NCBI RefSeq assembly: GCF_014174475.1
Contig: NZ_JACJUD010000001.1
Location: 124,001-188,000 of the forward strand
Length of the DNA stretch: 64,000 bases
Reading direction: 5' to 3'
From: Aquipseudomonas ullengensis
GTDB lineage: Bacteria; Pseudomonadota; Gammaproteobacteria; Pseudomonadales; Pseudomonadaceae
The stretch's first letter is position 1; each line of letters opens with the position of its first letter. Positions 10,427 to 19,438 of this stretch are shown piece after piece. The notes under the pieces were generated by a model. That model was not told the DNA's origin, searched no databases, and saw nothing but the letters and a program-made list of their open reading frames with translations. The position numbers were made by a program, and so were the translations under genes.

Positions 10427-10606
10427 ATCCCTTTCCACCCCTTGCAATCCGCCGTTCTGGCGCACGTTTTGCCGCTGATCGCAGCAGCCTAACCAGCCCA
10501 CCCGGGCACCACAAGATCGACCGCCACCCGAGCCGTTCGACCAAAGTCGTAGCGCGCAAAATTGACAGGCCAACAGGTGCGCTTTTACCCTGACTCGTCG
10601 GTTTTG

Positions 10607-10627
10607 TAAATTGGTATTACCAATTTA
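10607..10627. promoter_or_regulatory. LldR operator (palindrome)
   Basis: TAAATTGGT-ATT-ACCAATTTA is a perfect 9-bp inverted repeat around 3 bp. The GGT-N3-ACC core is typical of GntR/FadR-family operators. It lies in the lldR-lldP intergenic region, downstream of a TTGACA (10562-10567) that may be the lldP -35 box. Confidence 0.85.
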
Positions 10628-10729
10628 TCCAGCCACTTGCACCGCTCGACTAGGCTGCCTCCCGCCACAAGCAGGACCGCCAGCCCGAGCACTATCGGCA
10701 CCTCCAACAACAATTAGGAGCCACCCCAG

Positions 10730-12418
10730 ATGCAAACCTGGCAACAACTCTATACACCGCTCGGCAGCCTCGGCCTGTCCGCCCTGGTCGCACTGATTCC
10801 CATCGTGTTCTTCTTCCTGGCCCTGGCGGTGTTCCGCCTGAAAGGTCACGTCGCCGGTAGCATCACCCTGGCGCTGTCGATCATCGTCGCCATCTTCGCC
10901 TTCCAGATGCCGGCCGACATGGCCTTCGCCGCCGCTGGCTACGGCTTCGCCTACGGTCTGTGGCCGATTGCCTGGATTATCGTGGCGGCGGTATTCCTCT
11001 ACAAACTGACGGTCAAGAGCGGCCAGTTCGAGATCATCCGCAGCTCGGTGCTGTCGATCACCGACGACCAGCGCCTGCAGGTGCTGCTGATCGGCTTCTC
11101 CTTCGGCGCGTTCCTCGAAGGTGCTGCCGGTTTCGGCGCACCGGTGGCGATCACCGCCGCCCTGCTCGTCGGCCTCGGCTTCAACCCGCTGTACGCCGCC
11201 GGCCTGTGCCTGATCGCCAACACCGCGCCGGTGGCCTTCGGCGCCCTGGGCATCCCGATCATCGTCGCAGGCCAAGTCACCGGCATCGACGCCTTCAAGA
11301 TCGGCGCCATGGCTGGCCGCCAGCTGCCGCTGCTGTCGATCATCGTGCCGTTCTGGCTGGTGGCGATGATGGACGGCTGGCGCGGCATCAAGGAAACCTG
11401 GCCGGCCGCACTGGTCGCCGGCGCCAGCTTCGCCGTCACCCAGTACTTCACCTCCAACTACATCGGCCCGGAGCTGCCGGACATCACCTCGGCGCTGGTC
11501 AGCCTGGTGTGCCTGACCCTGTTCCTCAAAGTCTGGAGCCCGAGCCGCGCAGCCGAGCCGGAAGTGGTCGGCGTGTCGGCCGGCGGCGCCGCGATCGTTG
11601 GCGGCTTCGGTGGCCAACGCAGCACCACCCCGTCGCCGTACAGCTTCGGTGAAATCCTCAAGGCCTGGTCGCCGTTCCTGATCCTCACCGTACTGGTCAC
11701 CATCTGGACCCTGAAACCGTTCAAGGCACTGTTTGCCGCGGGCGGCGCGATGTACAGCACGGTATTCAACTTCGCCATCCCGCACCTCGACCAACTGGTG
11801 ATCAAGACCGCGCCGATCGTCACCGCTGCCACCGCCATGCCGGCCGTGTTCAAGCTCGACCCGATCTCCGCCACCGGCACCGCGATCTTCTTCTCCGCGC
11901 TGGTCTCCATGCTGGTGCTGAAGATCAACTGCAAAACTGGTCTGACCACATTCAAGGAAACCCTGATCGAGCTGAAATGGCCGATCCTGTCGATCGGCAT
12001 GGTGCTGGCGTTCGCCTTCGTCACCAACTACTCGGGCATGTCCAGCACCCTCGCCCTGGTCCTGGCCGGGACCGGCGTGCTGTTCCCCTTCTTCTCGCCG
12101 TTCCTCGGCTGGCTGGGCGTGTTCCTCACCGGTTCGGATACCTCTTCCAACGCCCTGTTCAGCTCGCTGCAGGCCACCACCGCGCACCAGATCGGGGTCA
12201 ACGACACCCTGCTGGTGGCGGCCAACACCAGTGGCGGCGTGACCGGCAAGATGATCTCGCCGCAATCGATCGCCGTGGCCTGCGCCGCGACCGGCATGGT
12301 CGGCAAGGAATCCGACCTGTTCCGCTTCACCCTCAAGCACAGCCTGATCTTCGCCGCCTTCGTCGGCCTGATCACCCTGGCCCAGGCCTATGTCTTTACT
12401 GGCATGTTGGTGCATTGA
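10730..12418 (+). CDS. lldP: L-lactate permease
   Basis: Inner-membrane lactate:H+ symporter of the LctP family, 562 aa with 12 or more hydrophobic segments. Conserved stretches include [19 protein letters not shown] near residues 125-145 and [14 protein letters not shown] in the C-terminal third. It is the first gene of an lldP-lldD-dld operon controlled by LldR. ATG at 10730 follows AATTAGGAGC, a good ribosome-binding site. Confidence 0.97.
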   Translation: MQTWQQLYTPLGSLGLSALVALIPIVFFFLALAVFRLKGHVAGSITLALSIIVAIFAFQMPADMAFAAAGYGFAYGLWPIAWIIVAAVFLYKLTVKSGQFEIIRSSVLSITDDQRLQVLLIGFSFGAFLEGAAGFGAPVAITAALLVGLGFNPLYAAGLCLIANTAPVAFGALGIPIIVAGQVTGIDAFKIGAMAGRQLPLLSIIVPFWLVAMMDGWRGIKETWPAALVAGASFAVTQYFTSNYIGPELPDITSALVSLVCLTLFLKVWSPSRAAEPEVVGVSAGGAAIVGGFGGQRSTTPSPYSFGEILKAWSPFLILTVLVTIWTLKPFKALFAAGGAMYSTVFNFAIPHLDQLVIKTAPIVTAATAMPAVFKLDPISATGTAIFFSALVSMLVLKINCKTGLTTFKETLIELKWPILSIGMVLAFAFVTNYSGMSSTLALVLAGTGVLFPFFSPFLGWLGVFLTGSDTSSNALFSSLQATTAHQIGVNDTLLVAANTSGGVTGKMISPQSIAVACAATGMVGKESDLFRFTLKHSLIFAAFVGLITLAQAYVFTGMLVH

Positions 12419-12451
12419 GGAGCTGCCTCCGCGAATGCGCAGGCAACGATC

Positions 12452-12527
12452 CGTCATTCCCGCGCAGGCGGGAATCCAGCCAGGCCAGCTACGGCTCCTC
12501 TGGATCCCCGCCTTCGCGGGGATGACG
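12452..12527. repeat. 76-bp palindromic repeat between lldP and lldD
   Basis: Outer arms CGTCATTCCCGC... and ...GCGGGGATGACG are inverted. Each half is itself a hairpin: ATTCCCGC-GCAG-GCGGGAAT (12456-12475) and TCCCCGC-CTTC-GCGGGGA (12505-12522). This is the widespread proteobacterial palindromic family that translates as VIPA-AGIQ / AFAGMT. It has no T-tract and may stabilise the lldP mRNA or reduce lldD expression. Confidence 0.85.
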
Positions 12528-12580
12528 ATTGAAAACTCGATCCACCGGCACAACGACCAGCCCATAACGATGAGACACCC

Positions 12581-13720
12581 ATGATCATCTCCGCCTCTAC
12601 CGACTACCGCGCCGCTGCCCAGCGCAAGCTGCCGCCGTTCCTGTTCCACTACATCGACGGCGGCGCCTATGCCGAGTACACGCTGGGGCGCAATGTCTCG
12701 GACCTGGCCAGCATCGCCCTGCGCCAGCGGGTGCTGCGCAACATGTCCGAACTGAGCCTGGAAACCCGCCTGTTCAACGAAACCCTGTCCATGCCGGTGG
12801 CGCTCGCCCCGGTCGGCCTGACCGGCATGTACGCCCGGCGCGGCGAAGTGCAGGCGGCCAAGGCGGCAGCAGCCAAGGGCATTCCCTTCACCCTGTCGAC
12901 CGTCTCGGTGTGTCCGATCGAGGAAGTGGCACCCGCCATCGACCGGCCGATGTGGTTCCAGCTGTACGTGCTGAAAGATCGTGGCTTTATGAAGAACGCC
13001 CTGGAGCGGGCCAAGGCCGCCGGCGTGACCACCCTGGTGTTCACCGTCGACATGCCCACGCCCGGCGCGCGCTACCGCGATGCCCATTCCGGCATGAGCG
13101 GGCCGAACGCCGCCATGCGCCGCATGCTGCAGGCCATGACCCACCCGTCCTGGGCGCTGGACGTGGGCCTGCTCGGCCGTCCGCACGACCTCGGCAATAT
13201 CTCTACCTACCGCGGCCACCCGACTGGCCTGGCCGACTACATCGGCTGGCTCGGCGCCAACTTCGACCCGTCGATCTCCTGGAAGGATCTGGAGTGGATC
13301 CGTGAGTTCTGGGACGGCCCCATGGTGATCAAGGGCATCCTCGATGCCGAAGACGCCAGGGACGCCGTGCGCTTCGGCGCTGATGGCATCGTCGTATCCA
13401 ACCACGGCGGCCGTCAGCTCGATGGCGTACTGTCCAGCGCCCGCGCCCTACCAGCCATCGCCGACGCGGTGAAAGGCGAACTGGCGATCCTCGCCGACTC
13501 CGGCGTGCGCAACGGCCTCGACGTGGTGCGCATGCTCGCCCTCGGCGCCGACACCGTGATGCTCGGCCGCGCCTTCGTCTATGCCCTGGCCGCTGCCGGC
13601 GGTGCCGGAGTGAGCAATCTGCTCGACCTGATCGAGAAGGAAATGCGCGTGGCCATGGTTCTTACCGGCGCCAAGTCGATCAGCGATATCAGCGGCGATT
13701 CGCTGGTCAAGGAGCTCTGA
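12581..13720 (+). CDS. lldD: FMN-dependent L-lactate dehydrogenase
   Basis: Membrane-associated quinone-linked oxidation of L-lactate to pyruvate, 379 aa. It is an alpha-hydroxy-acid oxidase TIM barrel with FMN-binding [15 protein letters not shown], the catalytic [10 protein letters not shown] motif and [18 protein letters not shown]. Length matches the E. coli LldD family. It follows lldP after a 162-bp gap that holds the palindromic repeat, and dld begins 3 bp after its stop. Confidence 0.97.
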   Translation: MIISASTDYRAAAQRKLPPFLFHYIDGGAYAEYTLGRNVSDLASIALRQRVLRNMSELSLETRLFNETLSMPVALAPVGLTGMYARRGEVQAAKAAAAKGIPFTLSTVSVCPIEEVAPAIDRPMWFQLYVLKDRGFMKNALERAKAAGVTTLVFTVDMPTPGARYRDAHSGMSGPNAAMRRMLQAMTHPSWALDVGLLGRPHDLGNISTYRGHPTGLADYIGWLGANFDPSISWKDLEWIREFWDGPMVIKGILDAEDARDAVRFGADGIVVSNHGGRQLDGVLSSARALPAIADAVKGELAILADSGVRNGLDVVRMLALGADTVMLGRAFVYALAAAGGAGVSNLLDLIEKEMRVAMVLTGAKSISDISGDSLVKEL

Positions 13721-13723
13721 ATC

Positions 13724-15436
13724 ATGTCATCGATCAGCCGCGACGCCCTGCTCACCAGCCTGCGCGAGGTGGTCGGCAGCGACCACGTGCTCACCGACGA
13801 ACAGAGCACCCGACGCTTTCGCAAGGGTCATCGCACCGGTGAAGGCGGCGTGCTGGCCGTGGTCCGCCCCGGCACCCTGCTGGAACAATGGCGCGTGCTG
13901 CAGGCGGCGGTCGCGGCGGATCGCATCGTCATCATGCAGGCCGCCAACACCGGCCTGACCGGCGGCTCGACCCCGGACGGCAATAACTACGACCGCGAGA
14001 TCGTGCTGGTCAGCACCCTGCGCATTACCGGCGTGCAGCTGATCAACGACGGCCAGCAGGTGGTCTGCCTGCCCGGCGCCACCCTCGACCGCCTGGAGCA
14101 GGCCCTGGCGCCCCTGGGCCGCGAGCCGCACTCGGTGATCGGTTCCTCGTGCATCGGCGCCTCGGTGCTCGGCGGCGTGTGCAACAACTCCGGCGGCGCG
14201 CTGGTGCGTCGCGGCCCGGCCTATACCGAACTGGCGCTGTACGCACAGGTGCGGGAAGACGGCACGTTGGAGCTGGTCAACCACCTCGGCATCGAGTTGG
14301 GCACCAGCCCCGAGGAAATCCTCACCCGCTTGCAGAGCGGCGATTACAGCCCGCTGCACGTGCGCAACGATGGTGCCGCCAAGGCCTCCGACGCCCGCTA
14401 CGGCGAGCACGTGCGCGACGTTGATGCCGACACCCCGGCGCGCTTCAACGCCGACCCGTCGCGCCTGTTCGAAGCCTCCGGTTCGGCCGGCAAGCTGTGC
14501 CTGTTCGCCGTGCGCCTGGACACCTACGCCAAGGAAGCCAGCTCGGTGTTCTACATCGGCAGCAACGACCCGCACGACCTCACCGAGGTGCGCCGCCACC
14601 TACTCGCGCACCTGCCGCGTCTGCCGATTGCCGGCGAATACATCCACCGCACTGCCTTCGACATCGGCGAAAAGTACGGCAAGGACACCTTCCTGGTGAT
14701 CGACAAGTTCGGCACCGCCAAGGTCCCCGCCGCCTTCGCCCTGAAGAGCCGGGTCGATGGCTTCTTCGAGCGCTTCGGCCTGCGCGGCGTGGCCGACAAG
14801 GTGATCCAGGCGCTGATGAACCTGCTGCCTAGCCACCTGCCGCAGCGCATGCGCGAGTACCGCGACCGCTTCGAGCACCACCTGCTGGTACGGGTATCCA
14901 ACGACACCCTGGAGCAGACCCGCGCCTTCCTCGCCGAGTACTTCGCCAACCGCAGCAGCGGCGCGTTCTTCGAGTGCGACGCCGAGGAAGGACGCAAGGC
15001 CTTCCTGCACCGCTTCGCCATCGCCGGCGCGGCGATCCGCTACCGCGAGGCGCACCGCAGCAGCGTGGAAGACATCGTCGCCCTGGACATCGCCCTGCGC
15101 CGCAACGACCGTGACTGGGTCGAGACGCTGCCGACCGAGATGGAAGAGCAGATCATCCACAAGCTCTACTACGGGCACTTCTTCTGCCACGTGTTCCACC
15201 AGGACTACATCATCCGCAAGGGCGTCGACCCGCTGGCGATGGAGCACGGCATGTGGGCCCTGCTCGACGAGCGCCGCGCCGAGTACCCGGCCGAGCACAA
15301 CGTCGGTCACCTCTACGTGGCCAAGCCGGCGCTGGCCGGTTTCTACCGTGAGCTGGACCCGACCAACGCCCTCAACCCCGGCATCGGCCACACCTCGAAG
15401 CACAAACACTGGGGCGAGTGCTGCGACGGGCACTGA
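13724..15436 (+). CDS. dld: quinone-dependent D-lactate dehydrogenase (E. coli Dld type)
   Basis: FAD-containing respiratory D-lactate dehydrogenase, 570 aa, the length of E. coli Dld (571). The N-terminal FAD-binding domain contains ANTGLTGGSTPDGN and GGVCNNSGGALVRRGPAY. The membrane-binding and cap regions follow. It differs from P. aeruginosa, where my recollection is that the third lld gene is a larger FAD/Fe-S oxidase. It is 3 bp from lldD and so translationally linked. Confidence 0.95.
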   Translation: MSSISRDALLTSLREVVGSDHVLTDEQSTRRFRKGHRTGEGGVLAVVRPGTLLEQWRVLQAAVAADRIVIMQAANTGLTGGSTPDGNNYDREIVLVSTLRITGVQLINDGQQVVCLPGATLDRLEQALAPLGREPHSVIGSSCIGASVLGGVCNNSGGALVRRGPAYTELALYAQVREDGTLELVNHLGIELGTSPEEILTRLQSGDYSPLHVRNDGAAKASDARYGEHVRDVDADTPARFNADPSRLFEASGSAGKLCLFAVRLDTYAKEASSVFYIGSNDPHDLTEVRRHLLAHLPRLPIAGEYIHRTAFDIGEKYGKDTFLVIDKFGTAKVPAAFALKSRVDGFFERFGLRGVADKVIQALMNLLPSHLPQRMREYRDRFEHHLLVRVSNDTLEQTRAFLAEYFANRSSGAFFECDAEEGRKAFLHRFAIAGAAIRYREAHRSSVEDIVALDIALRRNDRDWVETLPTEMEEQIIHKLYYGHFFCHVFHQDYIIRKGVDPLAMEHGMWALLDERRAEYPAEHNVGHLYVAKPALAGFYRELDPTNALNPGIGHTSKHKHWGECCDGH

Positions 15437-15519
15437 CAGCGCCATCCGCTGCTCGTCGGACGCGCAGGCGAGCAGCGCTTCTATACTCAAGGCCTCCATC
15501 CCAACTGCGGAGGTGTCCC

Positions 15520-15780
15520 ATGCGTCGCATTCCCCTGATCCTCGCCCTGACCCTGTTCGGCACCGGCCTGTTCAGCGGCAGCCTGTGGGCCATGCACTGC
15601 CCACAGGACATGGCCAAGATCGACCAGCTGCTGAAGACCGACCCACCGGCCGACCCGGAAGTGCTGGCGGAAGTGAAACGCCTGCGCGCCGAAGGTGAAG
15701 AACTTCACCAGGCCGGGGATCACAGTGAGTCGATGAAGGTCCTGGCCGAAGCGCTGAACCTGTTGCAAGCCAGCGAGTAA
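15520..15780 (+). CDS. small exported protein of unknown function
   Basis: An 86-aa protein with a clear signal peptide: MRR, then a hydrophobic core, with probable cleavage after SLWA. The mature part of about 62 residues begins MHCPQDM and is mostly helical and charged (EVKRLRAEGEELHQAGDHSES). A GGAGGT ribosome-binding site precedes ATG 15520. It is probably periplasmic. I do not recognise a functional family. It resembles small conserved pseudomonad proteins. Confidence 0.8.
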   Translation: MRRIPLILALTLFGTGLFSGSLWAMHCPQDMAKIDQLLKTDPPADPEVLAEVKRLRAEGEELHQAGDHSESMKVLAEALNLLQASE

Positions 15781-15840
15781 CGCGGCGCCGCCCAACCAGA
15801 CTGGGTGGGCGGTGCCGCTTTGCGGCCTGGCCGGTCTGCG

Positions 15841-18765
15841 TCAGCCGTCTTGCCCAAGCAGCGACAGGGCCATCCAGCGCAAGCGTTGCAGATCCACCGG
15901 CTTGAGCATGCAGGCCTGCGCGCCCTTGCTGCGCGCCTCGGCCAGCAGCACTTCATCCGCGGCCGCACTTACCACCATCACCGGCACTCCCGCCAGGCGC
16001 GGCTCGGCGCGCATCCGCTCGAGCACGGTGAGGCCGCTGCCATCCGGCAGGTTGAGGTCGAGCACCACCAGCGCTGGCGTCTGCTGATCCAGGACCGCGA
16101 TGGCTCGCCGCACCGAGCTGACGCCCTGCACCTCGGCGATATCGCGCAAGCCTTCCTGCAGCACGCGCATGCAGGCCGGGTGATCCTCGATGCACAGCAC
16201 CGGCGCCAACTGCGCCTGCACGGCCGGGCTGTCAGGCGCCTCGACAGTAGCGTCGCCCTGGCTGGTCGGTGCCGCCGCGCTGGGCAGGTCGATCCAGAAG
16301 CGGCTGCCGGTGCCTGGCGTGCTGGCGAAGCCCATCTCACCATTCATCAGGGTGGCCAGTTCACGACACAGCACCAGGCCGATACCGGTGCCGGGAATGT
16401 TCGAGTTCTCCCGACCCAGGCGCTGGAAAGGCTGGAACAACTGGCCCTGCTGCTGCTCGGTCAGGCCCGGACCGCTGTCTTCCACCCACAGCCGCACGCC
16501 ATCCGGGCGCACCTCGTAACCCAGTCTGACCAACCCTTGCGGCACGTTGTACTTGAGGGCGTTGGACAGCAGATTGAGCAACACCTGGCGCACCCGCCGC
16601 ACATCCGCCAACACGTACAGTTCATTGCCGCCAGATGCCATCACGTGCAACTGCTGGCCGCGCTGCAGCACTTCCGGCTGGATCAACTCGGCACAGCCAT
16701 TGAGCAGCGTGCTGACCTCCACCGGTTTGAGGTGCAGTTGCTGGCGCCGACTCTCGATGCTGGAAAGATCGAGAATGTCGTCCACCAGAGCGGTCAGATG
16801 GCGACTGGCGAGCACGATCTCCCGCGCATAGTCGCTCTCCTGCTGCGCCTCGGGACGCTCCTGGGCCTCCAGCTCGATCAACTGGGCAAAGCCGTGGATC
16901 GCATTCAACGGCGTGCGCAGCTCATGGCTCATGCTCGACAGGAAGCGACTCTTGGCCTGGCTGGCGGCCTGGGCCTCCAGGCTGGTCCGGCGCAACTCCT
17001 CCTGCACCAGCTTGAGCCGGGTAATGTCCACGTGGGTGCCGGCCGCTCGCAGGGCACGGCCCCGCTCGTCCCGCTCGATCACTTTGCCGCGGCTGAGCAA
17101 CCAGACGTAGTTGCCGCTCTTGTCGGCGTAGCGGTACTCAGCCTCGAAGAAATCCTCGCGACCATCCTCGGCCATGCTCAAGCGCAGATGGCGGATGCGC
17201 TGCAGGTCATCCGGATGCACCGGGCGGTTGAACTCGGCAAACGACAGGCAATTGTCGCGCAGGCCGAAGCGCGTCACGAAGCGCTCGCTGACGCAGATGG
17301 TCTGGCTCTGCGCCGTGACATCCCAGAGGCTTTCCGTGGTGCTTTCCAGCACCAGCTCCAGGGTGCGCTGTACCTCGAAGCGGCGGACCTCGCTGGCCCG
17401 TAACTGCTCCCCGGCGAGCTGCACTTCCGTGCCCATCTCCGCTAGCTCGCGAATCGAGGTGGCCGGCACCACCGGCTGCGACTCACCCCGGCCGAGGCCG
17501 CGCATCATCTCGACAATTCCGGCGATCGGCGTGGCCAGCTCATGGCTCAGGCGCCGCGAGCGCAGCCACATCCAGCTGCCGAATAAGAGATAGAAGAACA
17601 CCAGGCCAGCGATCAGCAGGTAGCCGATCCGCAGGTATTGCTCGGCCAGGCGATTGGTCTCATGGAAGATGTTCGCCTCATCCACCACCAGCAACAGCCG
17701 CCAGCCGGTCTGCGGGATCTCACTCCAGGCCATCAGCTGGTTGCGCCCACCCAGCTCGACCTCCTGGATGCCCTGCGCGCGCGTGGCCATGGCACTCAGC
17801 AACGGCTGCAGGCCAGGCTGGCGATCGAGTTTGAAGTCGGCCGGTTTGAGCACCTCACGGCGTACTGCTTCGGCATAGGAATACTGGGTCAGCTCACGCA
17901 CCCCGAAGTCCCGCTCACCGGCCTGCGGCAGCGCCATGATGCCGTTGTCGCGGCTGACCAGCAGCGCATACCCCTGCCAAGGCACTTGCAGGTTGCCGAT
18001 CTCGGCGAGCATCTGGCCCACCGTCACGTCCAGGCCGACCACCCCCTCGAGGAAGTCATCGCGCAGCACCGGCGCCACCGCCGACATCATCCAGCCCTGG
18101 CCAGCCGGATCGAGGTAGACATCGGTCCACACCACCTCCTGCTTGGGGTTGTGCTGCTGGTCCGCCAGGTAATAGAAGTTGTACTGCGGGATGCGCATAT
18201 CGTGCGGGTACTGCTGCAGCACATCGAAGAACGGGTAGATGCGGTTGTAACTGTCCCAACTGTTGAAATACACCGCCGCCACCAGCGGGTCAGCCTGCTT
18301 GAGCGAACGCATCAGCGGGTCGACCTGAGACAGGCGCAAGGCCTTGGCGCGGTCCTGCTGCTCCGGCGGCGTGCTGCTGGCATAGAAGGACGCCGCGCGG
18401 CCGTCGTCGCTGCGGCTGTAGTACACGCCATCGGTGGTCTGCGCGTGACGCTGGTGCTCCAGAGCATCAGGCACGTAACGACGATCCTGCAGGGCCGCGC
18501 TGACTGCATCGCGATAGATACCGACCTGAGCCTCGATGGCCTTCAGCCGGCTATCGATCACCTGCCCCTCGCGCTGCACCGCGCTGCTCAGGTCCTGCAG
18601 CGCACTGCTCTGCAGGTAACCGAGCTGGGCCGAGCGAATCGATTCGTTGGTATAGAGGTAGACACCAATCAGCACTGACTCCACCAACACCAGGGGAATC
18701 AACGCACTCTGCAGGAAGGCCCGCCAGATCCAGCGGCGCAGAGGCTTGTTCGGTGCAGGCGACAT
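15841..18765 (-). CDS. hybrid sensor histidine kinase / response regulator
   Basis: A 974-aa membrane kinase. TM1 is at about 16-38, a large periplasmic Cache-like sensor at 40-375, and TM2 at about 378-401. A PAS domain follows at about 470-585. HisKA has SMSHELRTPLN with His614, and the ATPase domain has an N-box (Asn735) and DSGPG (763-767). A C-terminal receiver carries Glu860/Asp861, phospho-acceptor Asp903 and Lys955. The start is ATG 18765, with AAGGAG upstream; an open-frame extension to 19020 runs into ssrA and is not coding. No partner regulator is adjacent and the ligand is unknown. Confidence 0.93.
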   Translation of the reverse strand: MSPAPNKPLRRWIWRAFLQSALIPLVLVESVLIGVYLYTNESIRSAQLGYLQSSALQDLSSAVQREGQVIDSRLKAIEAQVGIYRDAVSAALQDRRYVPDALEHQRHAQTTDGVYYSRSDDGRAASFYASSTPPEQQDRAKALRLSQVDPLMRSLKQADPLVAAVYFNSWDSYNRIYPFFDVLQQYPHDMRIPQYNFYYLADQQHNPKQEVVWTDVYLDPAGQGWMMSAVAPVLRDDFLEGVVGLDVTVGQMLAEIGNLQVPWQGYALLVSRDNGIMALPQAGERDFGVRELTQYSYAEAVRREVLKPADFKLDRQPGLQPLLSAMATRAQGIQEVELGGRNQLMAWSEIPQTGWRLLLVVDEANIFHETNRLAEQYLRIGYLLIAGLVFFYLLFGSWMWLRSRRLSHELATPIAGIVEMMRGLGRGESQPVVPATSIRELAEMGTEVQLAGEQLRASEVRRFEVQRTLELVLESTTESLWDVTAQSQTICVSERFVTRFGLRDNCLSFAEFNRPVHPDDLQRIRHLRLSMAEDGREDFFEAEYRYADKSGNYVWLLSRGKVIERDERGRALRAAGTHVDITRLKLVQEELRRTSLEAQAASQAKSRFLSSMSHELRTPLNAIHGFAQLIELEAQERPEAQQESDYAREIVLASRHLTALVDDILDLSSIESRRQQLHLKPVEVSTLLNGCAELIQPEVLQRGQQLHVMASGGNELYVLADVRRVRQVLLNLLSNALKYNVPQGLVRLGYEVRPDGVRLWVEDSGPGLTEQQQGQLFQPFQRLGRENSNIPGTGIGLVLCRELATLMNGEMGFASTPGTGSRFWIDLPSAAAPTSQGDATVEAPDSPAVQAQLAPVLCIEDHPACMRVLQEGLRDIAEVQGVSSVRRAIAVLDQQTPALVVLDLNLPDGSGLTVLERMRAEPRLAGVPVMVVSAAADEVLLAEARSKGAQACMLKPVDLQRLRWMALSLLGQDG

Positions 18766-18912
18766 GCCGGCGCTCCTTGAACTTGTGAGGGTCGATGATG
18801 ACACGCCCGCGCGGCCTGCGCCCGGGGCTGGCGGTATTCTAGTGGCAGAACAGCGGTCGACGCTGCCCGACCTTTGCCGTAAACTGCGCCCGTACCTTGC
18901 AAGACTGTAATT

Positions 18913-19271
18913 GGGGCCGATTAGGATTCGACGCCGGTAACAAAACTTGAGGGGCATGCCGAGTTGGTAACAGAACTCGTAAATCCACTGTTGCAAATTT
19001 ATAGTTGCCAACGACGACAACTACGCTCTAGCCGCCTAAGTGCCGCTAGCTGTCCATAGGGGATGCCTGTAAACCCGAAGATTCTGGACAGTCAGATAGA
19101 ACAGGATCGCCGCCAAGCTCGCTGCAGGTGTAACGGCTAAAACTTATGCAGCTCGCTCCAAGCGCCCTGCCACTCGGGCCGCGCGGAGTTAACTCAATAG
19201 AGATGGCTACGCATGTAGAACCGATAGCGGCGAACTGGCGGACGGGGGTTCAAATCCCCCCGGCTCCACCA
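18913..19271 (+). ncRNA. ssrA: transfer-messenger RNA (tmRNA)
   Basis: About 359 nt, opening GGGGCCGATTAGGATTCGAC and ending with a T-arm (GGTTCAAATCC), acceptor stem and CCA at 19269-19271. The resume codon GCC at 19007 begins the tag ANDDNYALAA, ending at TAA 19037-19039. This is the P. aeruginosa-type tag. It rescues stalled ribosomes together with SmpB (9161). Its 3' end is the integration site of the adjacent mobile element, which also supplies the downstream terminator. Confidence 0.98.
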
Positions 19272-19347
19272 AATGCAAGTTTCCACATGTTCCCACATGA
19301 CCGGAAACACCCCTGAAAAGCCCGCCCAGTGCGGGCTTTCTTGTTTC
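19270..19347 (+). repeat. attL: left 78-bp direct repeat with ssrA terminator
   Basis: Begins at the final CA of ssrA and matches 37610-37687 with three mismatches in 78 positions. It contains a rho-independent terminator, AAAGCCCGC-CCAGT-GCGGGCTTT (19318-19340), followed by CTTGTTT. Integration therefore leaves ssrA with a terminator. Confidence 0.9.
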
Positions 19348-19386
19348 TATATGCTCCCGTACGCTCCCCTATAGCATTGCTTGCCG

Positions 19387-19434
19387 TGTATGCCTGTGTG
19401 TATGCTTCTAGAAATATTGAACCCGAGGCATACA
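19387..19434. promoter_or_regulatory. integrase arm-type sites, left end
   Basis: TGTATGC occurs at 19387-19393 and 19399-19405, 12 bp apart, and inverted as GCATACA at 19428-19434, just before the integrase start. The same 12-bp-spaced pair recurs at the right end (37522-37540). They are likely integrase or directionality-factor binding sites. Confidence 0.6.
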
Positions 19435-19438
19435 TACA

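Noticed and set aside
12452..12527. Possible phage attachment site or terminator
   Set aside because: No second copy bounds an element and there is no T-run; it fits the widespread intergenic palindrome family.
10625..13405. Long minus-strand ORF opposite lldP and lldD
   Set aside because: It is a His/Gly/Arg-rich shadow frame of certain genes; the VIPAKAGIQ-like stretch in it comes only from the palindromic repeat.
18766..19020. N-terminal extension of the hybrid kinase frame
   Set aside because: It runs into the ssrA gene, lacks a ribosome-binding site, and a good start with AAGGAG exists at 18765.
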